A DNA stretch of 64,000 bases from Strongyloides papillosus (lineage: Eukaryota; Nematoda; Chromadorea; Rhabditida; Strongyloididae). The notes beneath the pieces are model-generated. The model saw only the letters and a list, made by a program, of their open reading frames with translations, was not told where the DNA came from and searched no databases. The position numbers and the translations under genes were made by a program. This document shows positions 24,473 to 36,034 of this stretch, one piece after another. Positions within the stretch are counted from its first letter, which is position 1; every line of letters starts with the position of its first letter. The stretch spans positions 1 to 64,000 of the forward strand of contig SRSI01000074.1 of assembly GCA_005656395.1 (NCBI GenBank), given 5' to 3'.

Positions 24473-25719
24473 CTACAAAAACCAATGGTTTTCTCTACAT
24501 TCGTCTGTAAAAAATGTTTCACAGATCCAGCACCATTTGGTTGAACAAATTAAGCATTTAATTGCGTTACATCCTTCATTTTTTTCCGTCTGCGTGCCGC
24601 AATGAGGACATTTTTTACATGTCTTTTCGATTGTTTCTCTGGATTTTTTGTCATGGTGATTACTACTAAAACAAATGCACCCCATAACTTCTGAGCAGGC
24701 AATACAAAAGTTTCTCTTACAAGAAGGGCATGTCATATTAGCTGGTATACCATATTCTTCACTTTCCTCTATAATAAATTCTTTTCCTTCAGCAATAAAA
24801 GCATCTCCACAGTCAGGATAGGGACAAAATACCGTATTTTCCTGCATTGCAATAAAGCGTTCGGTTGAAATCTTTTGGAATTTTTTGTAAGCGTCATTGC
24901 CGAGTATGTAGAACAAATGAACGTCTTCAACACAACCAACACACCCTTGCATAGGGCATGCTATTGTAAATCCATACTCTTTTCTATACACAAAACCAAA
25001 TCTCTCTGATACTTCTTCCATATATGCCCAAAAACAAAAATTGCAAATTACATCGTCACATGAAAGAGAAACAACTTCACTGGCATTATTCTCACATATT
25101 ACACATAATTTATCTTTGGTATTTAAAATATAGTCTTTTAAACCAACTGCTTCATTGGAGCAATTTTGGCACTTGAAATAAAAATTAGAATCTTTTTTAT
25201 CGTCACAACGAAAACAGTATAATTGTGCATATTTTCTAAGGTCATTCCAATTGTTAGGATCAGATATAACTCTAACGGAATCACTTAGACAACTCTTGCA
25301 ATTAACTCGTAATTTTGTATTACTGATTTTTTCGCACTTTTTACAATAACCGAAAAACAGTTTTACAAGCGATTGCGTAGGTTTTTCATTACTACATTGT
25401 TCTTTTGAAACTATTTCATAGTCATCAGTTTCATTACTTACAATTGCAGTTATTTTACTATAAACAATTATCTTTATAGATCTTCAAAATAAATTTTTTT
25501 AACATACGTTGATGATGCCAAGTGATAGTCAATAAGTCGTTTCTGTTTATTCAATAACTTTCCAGCAAAAAGTAACTTTACATTTTTGCCTTTATCAGCT
25601 GATATTTGTCCTACTAATGAATTAACCTTTTCTTCTGGTGAAACTTGGAAGACTTTAGACAAATTTTCTCGTACACCATTTTCATCTCTAATAATAACAT
25701 TAACATTTAATGTTAGCAT
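24473..25719 (-). CDS. pdr-1: Parkin-type RBR E3 ubiquitin ligase
   Basis: Exons are 25719-25508 and 25457-24473 with a 50-base intron, giving 398 residues, close to nematode parkin length. An N-terminal ubiquitin-like domain (about 1-72, MLTLNVNVIIRD) is followed by a RING0 with CKKC/CKSC/CFRC/CQNC pairs (about 100-165). RING1 has CVICENN...CDDVICNFCFW. Next come the in-between-RING cysteines (FCPYPDCGDAF, CPSCKRNFCIAC) and then RING2 (CPHCGTQTEKNEGC..., CWIC). The Cys in NEGC, near residue 367, aligns with human catalytic Cys431. The protein ends HWFL, similar to the HWFDV end of human parkin. Parkin ubiquitinates outer mitochondrial membrane proteins after PINK1 phosphorylation. RING0 and the Ubl separate it from other RBR ligases. 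Donor and acceptor both break the same Thr codon. Confidence 0.95.
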
Positions 25720-26166
25720 AATTAATATTAAAAAGGTGACTCCAAGTTACTATTCTTAATAAAAGCGGCAGTCACGTTCTAATATAAGTATCCAATTTAA
25801 GAGACGCTATACACCAATTACGCGAGTGATGATCCCAAGTGGAATTTCTGCACCCCATAGATGAATACTGTTGTATGACTAAAATTTAAAAAAATAGCCT
25901 TTGATTATTTTGCCGTTAAAGGAGATTTTCTGATTATTTATTTGTTTTGTTTATTAATTTTCATATTCCACAATTAATTGAACCTTTTAATTTGGATTTT
26001 TATAAAAATTTAAGGCCGTTCTTTTGACAATTTTCATAACCTCTTAAACATAATATTTATTCTCCAAATTGTACGTAATTATTATTTATAATGAATTTTT
26101 ACGATTTTTTTTTACCAACGAATCAATTAAATAATTTTTTCTACTAAATTTCTAGGGTAATTAGTC
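25720..26166. other. Intergenic between parkin and RPL9, with a GC-richer patch
   Basis: This holds the divergent promoters of parkin (minus) and RPL9 (plus). Bases 25757-25880 are clearly richer in G and C than flanking DNA. They contain CACGTTC, ATTACGCGAG and GTGATGATCCC, and no ORF. This could be a core promoter or a small RNA; I cannot decide. The rest is AT-rich. Confidence 0.5.
26154..26155 (+). promoter_or_regulatory. Probable trans-splice (or 5' UTR) acceptor of RPL9
   Basis: AAATTTCTAG ends 11 bases before the RPL9 start codon, with no nearby upstream donor required. In nematodes this layout is typical of spliced-leader addition. Confidence 0.45.
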
Positions 26167-26789
26167 ATGAAGATCATTGAGTCACACGATATTGTAAAGT
26201 TCCCAGAGAACGTTAAATTTACCGTTGACAAACGTGTTGTCACCGTTACAGGGCCAAGAGGAAGTTTGACAAGAAACTTCCGTCATATGCAAATCGAAAT
26301 CCTCAAGAGCGGAAAAGACACCATTCGTGTACGTAAATGGTTTGGACTTCGTAAAGAATTAGCCACCATCCGTACAGTTTGCACACATATTAAGAACATG
26401 ATCAAGGGAGTTACCCTCGGGTTCCGTTACAAGATGCGTTCTGTATATGCTCACTTCCCAATTAACATCTCACTTCAAGAGAAAGGATCAGTTGTTGAGA
26501 TCAGAAATTTCTTGGGAGAAAAAGTCGTCCGTAAGGTTGTCCTTCCACAAGGTGTTGTTGCTGCAATGTCAACTAAACAAAAAGACGAGCTCATTATTGA
26601 TGGAAATGATTTAGAACAAGTTTCTCAAGTTGGTGAGTTTAATTTTCTTATTTATCTTTAATCATTAATCGATTCAATTTTTTAGCTGCCCGTATTCAAC
26701 AATCTACCACCGTCAAAAATAAGGACATCAGAAAATTCTTGGATGGTATCTATGTATCAGAAAGAATTACTGTTGTCGAGGAGAACTAA
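26167..26789 (+). CDS. rpl-9: 60S ribosomal protein L9 (uL6)
   Basis: Exons are 26167-26632 and 26686-26789 with a 53-base intron (GTGAGT...TTTTAG), giving 189 residues, the expected animal length. It begins [18 protein letters not shown]. Two L6-type repeats follow, with [14 protein letters not shown] in the first and [16 protein letters not shown] in the second. The C-terminus is [17 protein letters not shown]. It is a structural component of the large subunit. Codon use is more GC-rich (CTC, ATC, GTC) than in any neighbour, as expected for a highly expressed gene. A probable spliced-leader acceptor lies 11 bases upstream of the ATG. Confidence 0.98.
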
Positions 26790-26906
26790 GAGCTCACATT
26801 TGTATGTGTTTGTTGTTTTTATTATAAAAGTTTATTGTTAAAAAGAGTTTTTTTTTCAAGACGTTTATTTTAAACATATTAGTTAGTATAATTAGATATT
26901 TAATTA

Positions 26907-28400
26907 TTAAAAACCGTGGTCAACTTTTGAATTAAGGTTTACATAAACTGTCTTTTCTTGAGTATAAGATAAAAGTGCAGAAAGACTATTTTCTCTTCCT
27001 ATACCACTATTTTTTATTCCTCCAAATGGAACATGAATTTCACAGTCATTATAAGTATTGATGAAAACTGTACCGGCTTCAAGTTTTTCAGCAATTTTGT
27101 AAGCTTTAGACAAATCACTTGAAAAGACACCTGCAGCAAGACCAAAGTCTGTATTGTTAGCATGGTAAATAGCTTCCTCTTCTGTTTTGTAAGGAATAAG
27201 TAGCATAACAGCTCCAAATATTTCCTCGCGAGCCACTCTCATTTCGTTCTTTACATTTCCTATTACACATGGTTCAAAGTAAAAACCATTTTCAACATTT
27301 TTTGGTTTGACTCTGAAACCACCTCTCAAAATTTTTGCACCTTCTTCTTTGGCACTTTCAACGAAACCAAGAATTTTATTTAAATGACTTTCATTAATTG
27401 ATGCTCCAACATTTGTTTTTTCATCTAAAGGATCTCCAACAACAATTAATTTATCCAATTCAGTTAATAAAAATTTCTCGAAATCACTCATCATGTCTTC
27501 ATGGATAAAAACTCTTGTAGCATTTGTACAGACTTGTCCTTGATTATAGAAGTTAGCTAGAATACTTCCAGCAATAGCATTGTCAATTGATGTATCTTTA
27601 CAAATAATTAATGCACTCTTGCCACCTAATTCTAAAGTACATGGTTTGATATTTTTTTTAGAACATGCTTCTTGAATTTTTCGTCCTGTTTCTACGGAAC
27701 CTGTAAAAGAAACTTTTTTTACTAATTTGTTTTCTATTAATGCTTGACCTGTTTCCCCTTCTCCTTGAACTACACAATAGACATTTGGTGGTAAACCTGC
27801 AGCGGCTAATATTTCACCAATCAAGACAGGTGATGCTGGAGAAAAAGGACTAGGTTTATAAACAACAGCATTTCCAGCAGCCAAAGCCGGAGCTATTTTC
27901 CACATAGCTGTTTGGAAAGGATAATTCCAAGCACCTATTGCACCAACAACACCAAAGGGTTCTCTTGTCGTATGAGCTTGCTTGTTATTACCAAGTGGGA
28001 AAAAATTACCAAGTAAAGCTTGTGGTGCGATTCCAGCATAGAAGTCAAGTGTATCAGCAGATTGAGAAATATCAAATACCGCTTCACGGATAGGTTTTCC
28101 GTTTGTCCTAACCTCCCACTCTACGATTTCTTTATGATGATCTCTAATTATATTAGCAGCTTTACGTAAAATACTTCCTCTTTCTAGAGGATTCATAGAT
28201 CCCCAAATTTTTTGTCCTTCATTCGCAGATCTAACAATCTCATCGACAACAGTCTTATCACTAATAGGACATTTAGCGATAACCTTACCTATTCTTTGTT
28301 CATAAACATCAAAGAATTTCTCTGAATCAATAGTTGTTCTTTTATTATTAAAAAAATACAGTCCATCGTCTAAATTTCCAGGAATTTTAAAAAAATCCAT
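26907..28400 (-). CDS. alh-9: Aldehyde dehydrogenase, ALDH9 type
   Basis: A single exon encodes 497 residues. Catalytic features are all present: Asn159 in GAWNYP, the NAD loop SFTGS (231-235), Glu257 in LELGGKS, nucleophile Cys291 in NQGQVCTNATR, EEIFG and the C-terminal PFGGIKNSGIGREN. The closest family in my judgement is ALDH9A1/4-trimethylaminobutyraldehyde dehydrogenase (betaine-aldehyde type), supported by YNQGQVCTN and GNFFPLG. That enzyme makes gamma-butyrobetaine in carnitine synthesis, in cytosol or mitochondria. Other betaine-aldehyde-like ALDHs are possible. No clear targeting peptide is seen. It is intronless, unlike most neighbours, and transcribed divergently from the PDE12 gene. 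Confidence 0.9.
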   Translation of the reverse strand: MDFFKIPGNLDDGLYFFNNKRTTIDSEKFFDVYEQRIGKVIAKCPISDKTVVDEIVRSANEGQKIWGSMNPLERGSILRKAANIIRDHHKEIVEWEVRTNGKPIREAVFDISQSADTLDFYAGIAPQALLGNFFPLGNNKQAHTTREPFGVVGAIGAWNYPFQTAMWKIAPALAAGNAVVYKPSPFSPASPVLIGEILAAAGLPPNVYCVVQGEGETGQALIENKLVKKVSFTGSVETGRKIQEACSKKNIKPCTLELGGKSALIICKDTSIDNAIAGSILANFYNQGQVCTNATRVFIHEDMMSDFEKFLLTELDKLIVVGDPLDEKTNVGASINESHLNKILGFVESAKEEGAKILRGGFRVKPKNVENGFYFEPCVIGNVKNEMRVAREEIFGAVMLLIPYKTEEEAIYHANNTDFGLAAGVFSSDLSKAYKIAEKLEAGTVFINTYNDCEIHVPFGGIKNSGIGRENSLSALLSYTQEKTVYVNLNSKVDHGF

Positions 28401-28928
28401 CTTTCTACACCTTTTTCTGAATGCCTAGAAAACAACAAAAGTAGTTTACAAAACATTATAACGGTAAATTTCTTGATAAGTGACGCGACACCAAAATTTC
28501 TAAAAACGAATTAACAATACTGTCATTTTATTAACACTTATTATGTTTAAAATATAAAATAAGGTATGAATTAAATTAGCTTTATGAAATATAAAGAAAA
28601 TTAAATTTTCAAAGTTGAAAAAAATAATTTTTATAAAGTATGATTTTGTAGAAGCATTTGAAATGTTTATATTTCTAATACTTTGATTTCTCTTTTTTTT
28701 ATTATTTTATTTTATGTTATCAAGGCTATTATCTTTTTATCATTTGAATTGCTTTTTATTTTTGTATACAGAATGTCTGTAATTTTTTATCTACAAATTT
28801 CTTGAATAAAAATTTTTAACTTAATGTTAGATTTTTCTTTATTCTTAAGTCTTTTCATAGTTTTTATTGTTTTAATTATAACTTTGTAGATAAATATTGT
28901 TAAATATTATAGTAAAAGTTGTTTTTCA
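28401..28928. promoter_or_regulatory. Divergent promoter region, ALDH9/PDE12
   Basis: 528 bases separate the two start codons. They include T-rich tracts typical of nematode upstream regions. No specific factor site is claimed. Confidence 0.5.
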
Positions 28929-30832
28929 ATGAGAAGAAGTCCTATTAATTTAATTGTAAGGATGATAAGTACTAAAAATAAACGTAGTAAAAAATCTTCA
29001 CCAGTTAGTGTTAATGACAGTGGAATTTCTATACAGCCAAACACTTTGTTTATATGGAATTGTCCAACTTCTACCGATAAAGTATCAAATAAAGTGAATA
29101 ATTTAAAGTTAACCTTCAGGTTTCCAATGAATGAAAGCGGTAACTGTAATATGGATATTAATCTAGAGAGACCTGCAAGTGATAATTTTGTAGCAACTAG
29201 AAAGCGATTAAACACCAAACTTTTAAAAACACTGAAAAAAGCTGATGAAATAGATGAAACTGAAAAAGTCAATATTGAGGACGAAGTTTATTTCAATCCA
29301 GAAAATCAAGTTATTCTAGATGATGTATGTTTAAAAATAGTTAGAAAAATATAAGTATTTATGGTTTCTAGAGTTCATTGACAAACGAAGAAGTTTTTTT
29401 TGATGATTCAATAAAGAATTTCGTTATTGGTGACAAAAAATATCAAATACTTCGTCAAAGACCAGATATTACAAAGTTTGATATGGATATGATACCAATT
29501 GTTGGATGTCCAGTCATATCTGTCTTCGAATTTGGCATTAACCCTATCAATGAACCAAAACTACATTGGTATATTGCACCACCAAACACCCCTGTTCCAA
29601 AATCATTTGATTTCAATGAGGATGATTTAAAAAATATTTTACCGGAATGGAAATATGTGGAAAGCACAAATATTTTTTACCCGGAAAAAGAACATACAGG
29701 AATGTCTATAGCTGCCATATTAGATATTGGAGAAAATACAATAAGAAAAGTTAGAAGTACAGGTAGTAAAGTTGTCCATTGCCATGAAGAGGAGTACCTT
29801 CATAATGATATGATTAAACAACTGTATGACAATAAAAGTGTTGAAGGAGTCCACAGAATAATGTCTTTTAACATACTTGCTGATTTGTACCTGAATTTGA
29901 AACAACCACAAGAAAAGTTGTATTTTGCTTATTGTCCAAAAGATTATCAGGAGAGTGGTTTTAGATATCCACTGACTTTGAAAGTTTTAAACGACTTTAA
30001 TGCTGATATTCTTTGCTTACAAGAAGTTGATTACAAAATGCAAAAAAGATTTTTACTACCTTTTCTGGAAAAAATGGATTATGATAGTTATTTTGTTGTT
30101 AAAGGTAGTCTAGTAAATGAAGGTGTTGTGATATCATGGAAGAAATCTAAATTTAGAATGATTATGAGTGAAAGTGTTATAGTAAAAGATTTGCTAGAAT
30201 TAAGTCAATATCCAGAAAATAGTGATGTTAGCGAATATCTAGAAAAAGATGAAGAAATAAATAAAAAATTTAGAACTCGTCCAACAGTTTTGTTAAGTTG
30301 CTTGTTAGAAGATATAAAAAGTGGAGTTAAAATTTTAGTTTCAACAACACATTTACACTTTGATCCAAAACACGAAAATATTAAATGCCTTCAAGCTTTA
30401 CTTTGTTGGAGATTTATAGAAAAACTGAAAAACAAAATCGGAGAAGATGTAAAAATACTTTTTGCTGGTGATTTTAACGTCACACCAGAAGGAGGTGCCG
30501 TACAGTTGTCATTAAAAGGATATACTGAAGAAGATGAAGAATGTTGGAATTGTACACCAACAATGGGCGGTTCCATATTTAAAATTAAAAATAAATATCA
30601 ATCGTTGTGCCAATTTCCTCGATACACTAATTATACATATTGGTTTAATGAGGCAGAAGGTGAATCTACAGGCTTTGAGGGAACACTAGACTACATATGG
30701 GGGGACAATTCCATAAAAGTCGTTAAAATAATTGATATGCCAAAGCATGAAGATGTAATAAAGTATGGTGCTATACCATCAAAACACTTTCCTTCTGATC
30801 ATTTGCCAATTTGTTGTGAAGTTATTTTTTAG
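28929..30832 (+). CDS. PDE12: PDE12-type 2'-phosphodiesterase / deadenylase
   Basis: Exons are 28929-29324 and 29372-30832 with a 47-base intron, phase 0, giving 618 residues (human PDE12 is about 609). The N-terminus (MRRSPINLIVRMISTKNKR) is basic and hydroxylated, fitting a mitochondrial presequence. The C-terminal EEP nuclease domain starts at about 295 and has MSFNILADLY, CLQEVD (the catalytic Glu), STTHLHFDP, FAGDFNVTPEGG, LDYIW and SDHLPI. PDE12 trims poly(A) from mitochondrial RNAs and degrades 2',5'-linked oligoadenylate. The region before the EEP domain (residues 30-290) fits the PDE12 family rather than CCR4/Nocturnin, which lack it. The ATG at 28929 is the first in frame. Confidence 0.9.
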
Positions 30833-32425
30833 TAAATTATTTCTTATAAAGCACTGCGAAATAATGGAAATATATTTTTGTTTATGGTTAAATAAATTAT
30901 TTAGCAGATTGATTAGTGTTCACTAAAATAACAATAGTTTAATAACATAAATTTTTTTATTGAAAAAATTAATGATTTATTAATATAATCCTAAAATCCT
31001 AAATGTATATTTTTCTTTAAACATATACATGTATTATTATATTTTCCAATATTAATTTTCATATGAATACATTAATGTTGTGCAAATAAGAATTCCCATC
31101 AGCAGGTTAGTTAAATAAATATATAAAATTGGATTGTTATTGAGTTTTAATATTATTTGATATGATATTGTCAGGTTGTTTACTTAATATTGAATGATAG
31201 TCAAAATCTTCAGCTTTAGTTAGGTAAAAACCTTCTCATGTTGAGGTAAAATTTTATATAAGGTCAAATCTTGTTTCAGACGTCTTTTAATATTTCACTA
31301 ATGACTTATTCAAGGGATATTTTTAATTTTTATTCTGATTAATAGTAACAAAGATGAATAAATATATATATTATTATTCTGAGTACTTGAATTTTGTAAA
31401 AATTGATGAGCGATAAAAGAAATAATAAGTAATATTATAGGAACATAAAAGATTTGTCATTTATTTTATACTATTTTTTTACGACATTACTCATAATATA
31501 TTTTTAATAATGCATTTATTTTATACCCACATAAAATATTATTAAAACAACTAAAAATCATATTGATAAAATAATATTTTGATTATTATATGACACATAT
31601 TTTATTATATAAAAAATTCCAATAAGTTTCTTAATATGTCTACCGTTTATTGTAAGTAGAATTCTTTATTAAGAATATCTCTTAGTTAAATATTGATAAG
31701 CTTCTCATCAGGCTTTCATCAAGAGGTACAATTTCAATAACATCTTCAAATTATTATCACTCCATCACTTTCCTTTTTATATAAATTAATACTAAGGTAC
31801 CTCTTATTTACATAACAATTTTACTTCATTCCTGTTAAAAGTTCTCTTTTATCGTTATATATGTCCCATTGTTGACATTGGTGATTCAGTTGTTAGTATC
31901 AATCGCCATCGTTCAAGGAATAAATATTTAAAATACGTAATTCTTTTTCTGATAACCTTTTATTTTCTTAACATTTAGATGATTTTATTTTACTTTATAT
32001 ATAATCTTTACTATTTGTATTAAATATATACATATATGTACTTAAATTGTTGTTGTATTCTTTTTAAATAATACTGATAAACTTTATTATAAATATACCA
32101 TTTATAATTTTTATTATTAAAAAATTGAGAATAATTAAATTAAATGTTATCTTAGTCAAAATAAACTCTTGGTATTTTTAGTACTATACCAACATCATTG
32201 TAATTATAAATTTTTCTACTCTACAATATATTAATAACGATTGTGTTGAATACATTATTTTGATAACGACTAGAATTGTTATTTGTCTAAGATAGTTGTC
32301 ATACTCTAAGAGTGACTATCTCTGCTGTTAAGAATTGATTTTACAAATTTTTAGTCATAACTTTTTCTCTATGCTTTATTTTTTAAATTTATTACTATTA
32401 ATATCATATTTTTCAGAATCAGAAA
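30833..32425. other. Intergenic, no gene seen
   Basis: 1.6 kb of AT-rich DNA lies between two plus-strand genes. A bulged hairpin at 31693-31722 (TTGATAAGC against GCTT.TC.ATCAA) is the only local structure noted. It presumably contains the promoter of the four-helix membrane protein gene. Confidence 0.45.
32415..32416 (+). promoter_or_regulatory. Probable trans-splice or 5' UTR acceptor
   Basis: CATATTTTTCAG ends ten bases before the ATG at 32426, a strong nematode 3' splice consensus. Confidence 0.5.
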
Positions 32426-32984
32426 ATGGCAGGGCCGAATTATTTACTTATTGGAACAGGAATTAAAATCCCTGTCATTCTTTTGACTATTGCAGTTTTA
32501 GCTCTTCTTGATCCAAGATATCTTACAGCATATATTTCTATAAATTATGAAATTGTTATCATCTATATTGTTGCCTCATTAACACTTCTTTATTGTTTAG
32601 TTTCTGTTATTATGTATATTGTGTTAGCCTGTAAAGGAACGACTGAGAATCTAAGTATAACAAACGTAGCTCTATCTGTAAGAAATTATTGCATTATTCC
32701 TTTTTTAATATTTTTATTCATTAATTTAGGAAATTGTTCTTTGTGCAGCTGGAATTATAGGATGGTTAATTGTATGTGGTATTGGAGGTACAGTATCTCA
32801 ACGAACAATAATAGATACAGGAGAGCTTTTTGGGTGGTTAGCAGCATGTGCTGGAGTTAATATTGGTTTATTCTTAGGAATTTTAGCTATTTTTGCATTG
32901 AATTTAATCAACGAAAAAGTAATGTCACCAGAAAGAAAATTCCGTGGCCAAGGAAGTAGTTACTATGCTGGTCAAAAAATTTAA
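32426..32984 (+). CDS. Four-transmembrane protein, MARVEL-like, function unknown
   Basis: Exons are 32426-32677 and 32730-32984 with a 52-base intron (GTAAGA...AATTTAG), phase 0, giving 168 residues. Four hydrophobic segments lie at about 10-28, 41-66, 83-104 and 117-142, with both termini presumably cytoplasmic. The first loop contains LDPRYLTAY. The tail is short and polar, ending GSSYYAGQKI, so a tyrosine-based sorting signal is possible. Size and topology suit MARVEL/claudin/tetraspan-type nematode proteins, but no diagnostic claudin (W-GLW-C-C) or tetraspanin (CCG) motif is present, so I leave function open. A TTTTTCAG acceptor sits just before the start codon. Confidence 0.75.
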
Positions 32985-34448
32985 TAACGATATTAATAAA
33001 TATACTCTTTCATACTTATATATTATAATCCTATAAATCGACATAACACCTAATTTTATTATAATATTTATAAATAATGTTTGTAACTACTTATCTTTTT
33101 CATATCACTAAAATTAAAAGTTATATATATCAAGCTTTTAAATGAAAAAATTCTTTCCTAATTTAAAAATAAACAAGATGACGAATAAAAAGATTTTAAA
33201 TTTTTACTAATTCTACAAACAAAAAGAGTATATGTATACATAAAAAAAATTGTAAAGTCACATATAATTTCGATTATTTTATGTTTTTTTTTCAACAAGG
33301 TAATTCGTATAGTTATGAATCTAACACATAAATATTATTAGTATAATTGTATAGAAAATTACAATAAACTTAAATTATTTTTATTGTGTTTTTTCAATAA
33401 AATATATAGATTTAGTTTTTGTTCATAAGTGTAAAAAATAAAACTATTAAAAACTTTTCATTATAATAGGTGAGTAATATTGATTTTCTAAAGTTTAATA
33501 TTTTTTGGTGTTATTTTAACGCAGATCAAAACAATTTTAATTGAAAACAATTTTTTTTATTTAAACATTTTAATTTAAATGTTTTTAATTTCTTTCACAA
33601 TGTTATTTTTGTAAACAATATCCGGAAATGTTTATAAAATTTAAAAGATCATGATAAATATTTTTTGTGATTTTATTTCTACTTTATAGATAATATTTTA
33701 TTTTATAATCCATTAGTTATTTTGTTATTATGTCGAGTGAAAAATCAAGAGTTTTTAAAAATGAGATGTAGTGTTGATTAAGATAGAAATTACAAATAAA
33801 TCTACTTACTTTTACTCTTTGTCAAGTGTCTTATAAAAGAATACCATCACAAAAAATAATTCGGGGATTAATATTCTAGACTTTTTACAATCTTTGATAA
33901 TGTTGGCGAAAAAAAAAACTATTCCTTTTATCATGCTCAAAGTTTAAAAAAACAACAAACCAGTAGATTAGATAATAATTTGTCACCTACACGTGTTTGT
34001 TGTTTGTATAGGTTTACACTTTTAGATGGAAGCAAACATTAAAGCACACTCAAGAAGTGACAAAACTACATGAGTACAAATTCATAAAATGCATTCTTTT
34101 TTGTACTACAATCTGCAAGAACATAAAAACTATGTGATAGAAGAAATGCATTGTTTTCAAATTTTAAAACATTATTTACACTCTCTTTTTTTAATCACAT
34201 ATATGAATTTAATTAAATTCTTACATTAAAAATAAATTTCCTAAAAGTAATTTAAATGAAGCATTTTTTAAAAATCTTTCAAAGAACAAAATTTTAACAA
34301 AAATAAAAAAACTTTAAACAATAATACAATTAAGATAACATATACCTTTAACGATATAACTTCACCATCTACAATGCATAAAAAGGTATTCTTTTCCAGG
34401 AATAAAATTCATTTGTCAATATAAATAAAGAAAACTAAGCTATTTACA
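32985..34448. other. Intergenic between convergent genes, no gene seen
   Basis: This 1.46 kb presumably carries the two 3' UTRs. It is AT-rich and contains no frame with protein-like composition and no RNA gene I recognise. Confidence 0.45.
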
Positions 34449-35796
34449 TTAAAATAATTTGTTATAGTTACATGAAGAGGATCCACCGAAAATATCCTCC
34501 ACAAGATCTCCAGGACGATTTCTTACCCAAAATTTAGTATTGTGATCATTAGAGCCAGTCGCAAAAATATGACCAAATGGATGCCATTCCATTGTCCATA
34601 TAGCTTGTGTATGTGCATTATCCATAAAGATGACTTCATTCTCTGAACGACAATCCCAAAAAGCCAGAGAACCATCCATACCGCCGGATGATAAAAGATT
34701 GGTATGTATTGGATGCCAGGCAACACATGAAACTTCTTTCTTATGAGCTTTAAATGTATAAATCTCTTTCATCATCCTAATATCGTATAATTTAACAGAA
34801 TGATCCCTACTACCTGTCGCCAACCAATTACCATTCATATTCCATTTTAATGATAATACTGAATTTTTATGATCAAATAATGTAACTAAATTCTTCCCAG
34901 TTTTCGGGTCCCATAATTTTACAGGTTGTTGAGTATCTCTGCTACCAGTTGCTATAATTCCCTTAAAAGGGTGCCACTCAGCACTAAACACCTCTGAACC
35001 ATGACCTGATAGTGTTTGTTCTTTCTCACTTCTATAAAAGTCCCATACTCGCGCCGTACCATCATCTGATGATGTGACTAATTTTGTGTCTGACGGCGAA
35101 AAACTAATACATCTAACTGGGTGATCTTCATGCGCTTGAAACATGTGGACATTATTCATATTCTGTTGCCAATACTTTACATAACCAACATGATCTGCGG
35201 AAACCATCCATTGTTTATCATATGTCCACTTCAAAACACGAATAGCTAGATCGTGAGCTTGAAGAATTGTTTCAAAATTAAATGCTGAACCATTCCATAA
35301 TGTAAATTCACCACGAGAACCTCCCGTAATTAGACGTTTACCTTCAGGTGTCCATGCTATTGTGAATATGGGACATTTATGCTTATTCAATGCAGCGCGA
35401 ACAAATTTTGTTGGAATACAATCTTCCATGTCATCTAAAGAATCATGAGGAATCCAACCTTCATGTGAATATAGTATATGTGGTTGAATGTACGGCCGCT
35501 GTTTAGGGTAACGAACATGATAACGATGATATATATAGTTTAGACAGTAAGGAAAATGATCGACATGACGACGAATATTTGTCTGAACACGACGTAGCTT
35601 TCTACCAGAGCTATCAGTTAATCCTTCTGCATTTTCTACAGCCTAGAAAAATTTCTAAAATCATAATTTATCAAATTACCAAAGGTGTCTTAAATCTATA
35701 TGCAGGTCTAAATTGATAAGAATTCTGTTGTGCTAACAGAGCAGCCATTTGTGCAGCTGTATTAAGCGACGTTCCATTTTCCTCAGGTGCAGACAT
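34449..35796 (-). CDS. pfs-2: WD-repeat cleavage/polyadenylation factor (WDR33/Pfs2)
   Basis: Exons are 35796-35680 and 35642-34449, separated by a 37-base intron, giving 436 residues. The N-terminal leader contains AYRFKTPL and [24 protein letters not shown] sequence (RHVDHFPY), then the family block [17 protein letters not shown] before the propeller. Seven WD repeats follow (about 110-415), with FTLWN, VKYWQ, ARVWD, VKLWD, VKLYD, LAFWD and TKFWV strand ends. The end [11 protein letters not shown] is a family signature. In CPSF, WDR33 reads the AAUAAA signal together with CPSF30. The protein stops soon after the propeller, so it lacks the long Gly/Pro-rich tail of human WDR33, as yeast Pfs2 does. 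A further 3' exon was not found but cannot be excluded. Its promoter is shared with the DEP-domain gene. Confidence 0.93.
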
Positions 35797-36034
35797 AGCT
35801 TTTTAAAAAAAAATATTAGGAAAAACAATAAAGTAATAATTTAGCAATATCTAAAATCTAACTTAACCTGTAACTTTAATGTTAATGTGTTATCTCTAGA
35901 TAGGTGGATACTTTATTCCAACTTTCTTTTTGCTTGTTTTAAAAGGCGCGTAAATAAGTATCTAACTTTAGTCGTATTCTTATTACTAATTATATATTCT
36001 TGACCACTAACTTTTGTGTTCTCCAAAGTATGAA
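35797..36034. promoter_or_regulatory. Bidirectional promoter, pfs-2 / DEP-domain gene
   Basis: Only 238 bases separate the two divergent start codons, so both genes likely use one compact promoter. The region includes GGCGCG near 35945, uncommon in this AT-rich DNA. Confidence 0.6.

Noticed and set aside
24323..24544. Plus-strand ORF between pescadillo and parkin
   Set aside because: It overlaps the parkin 3' end and has Leu/Phe-rich UTR-like composition.
32426..32984. V-ATPase proteolipid subunit
   Set aside because: There are four hydrophobic segments, but no conserved membrane Glu in the proteolipid context and no Gly-rich helix pattern.
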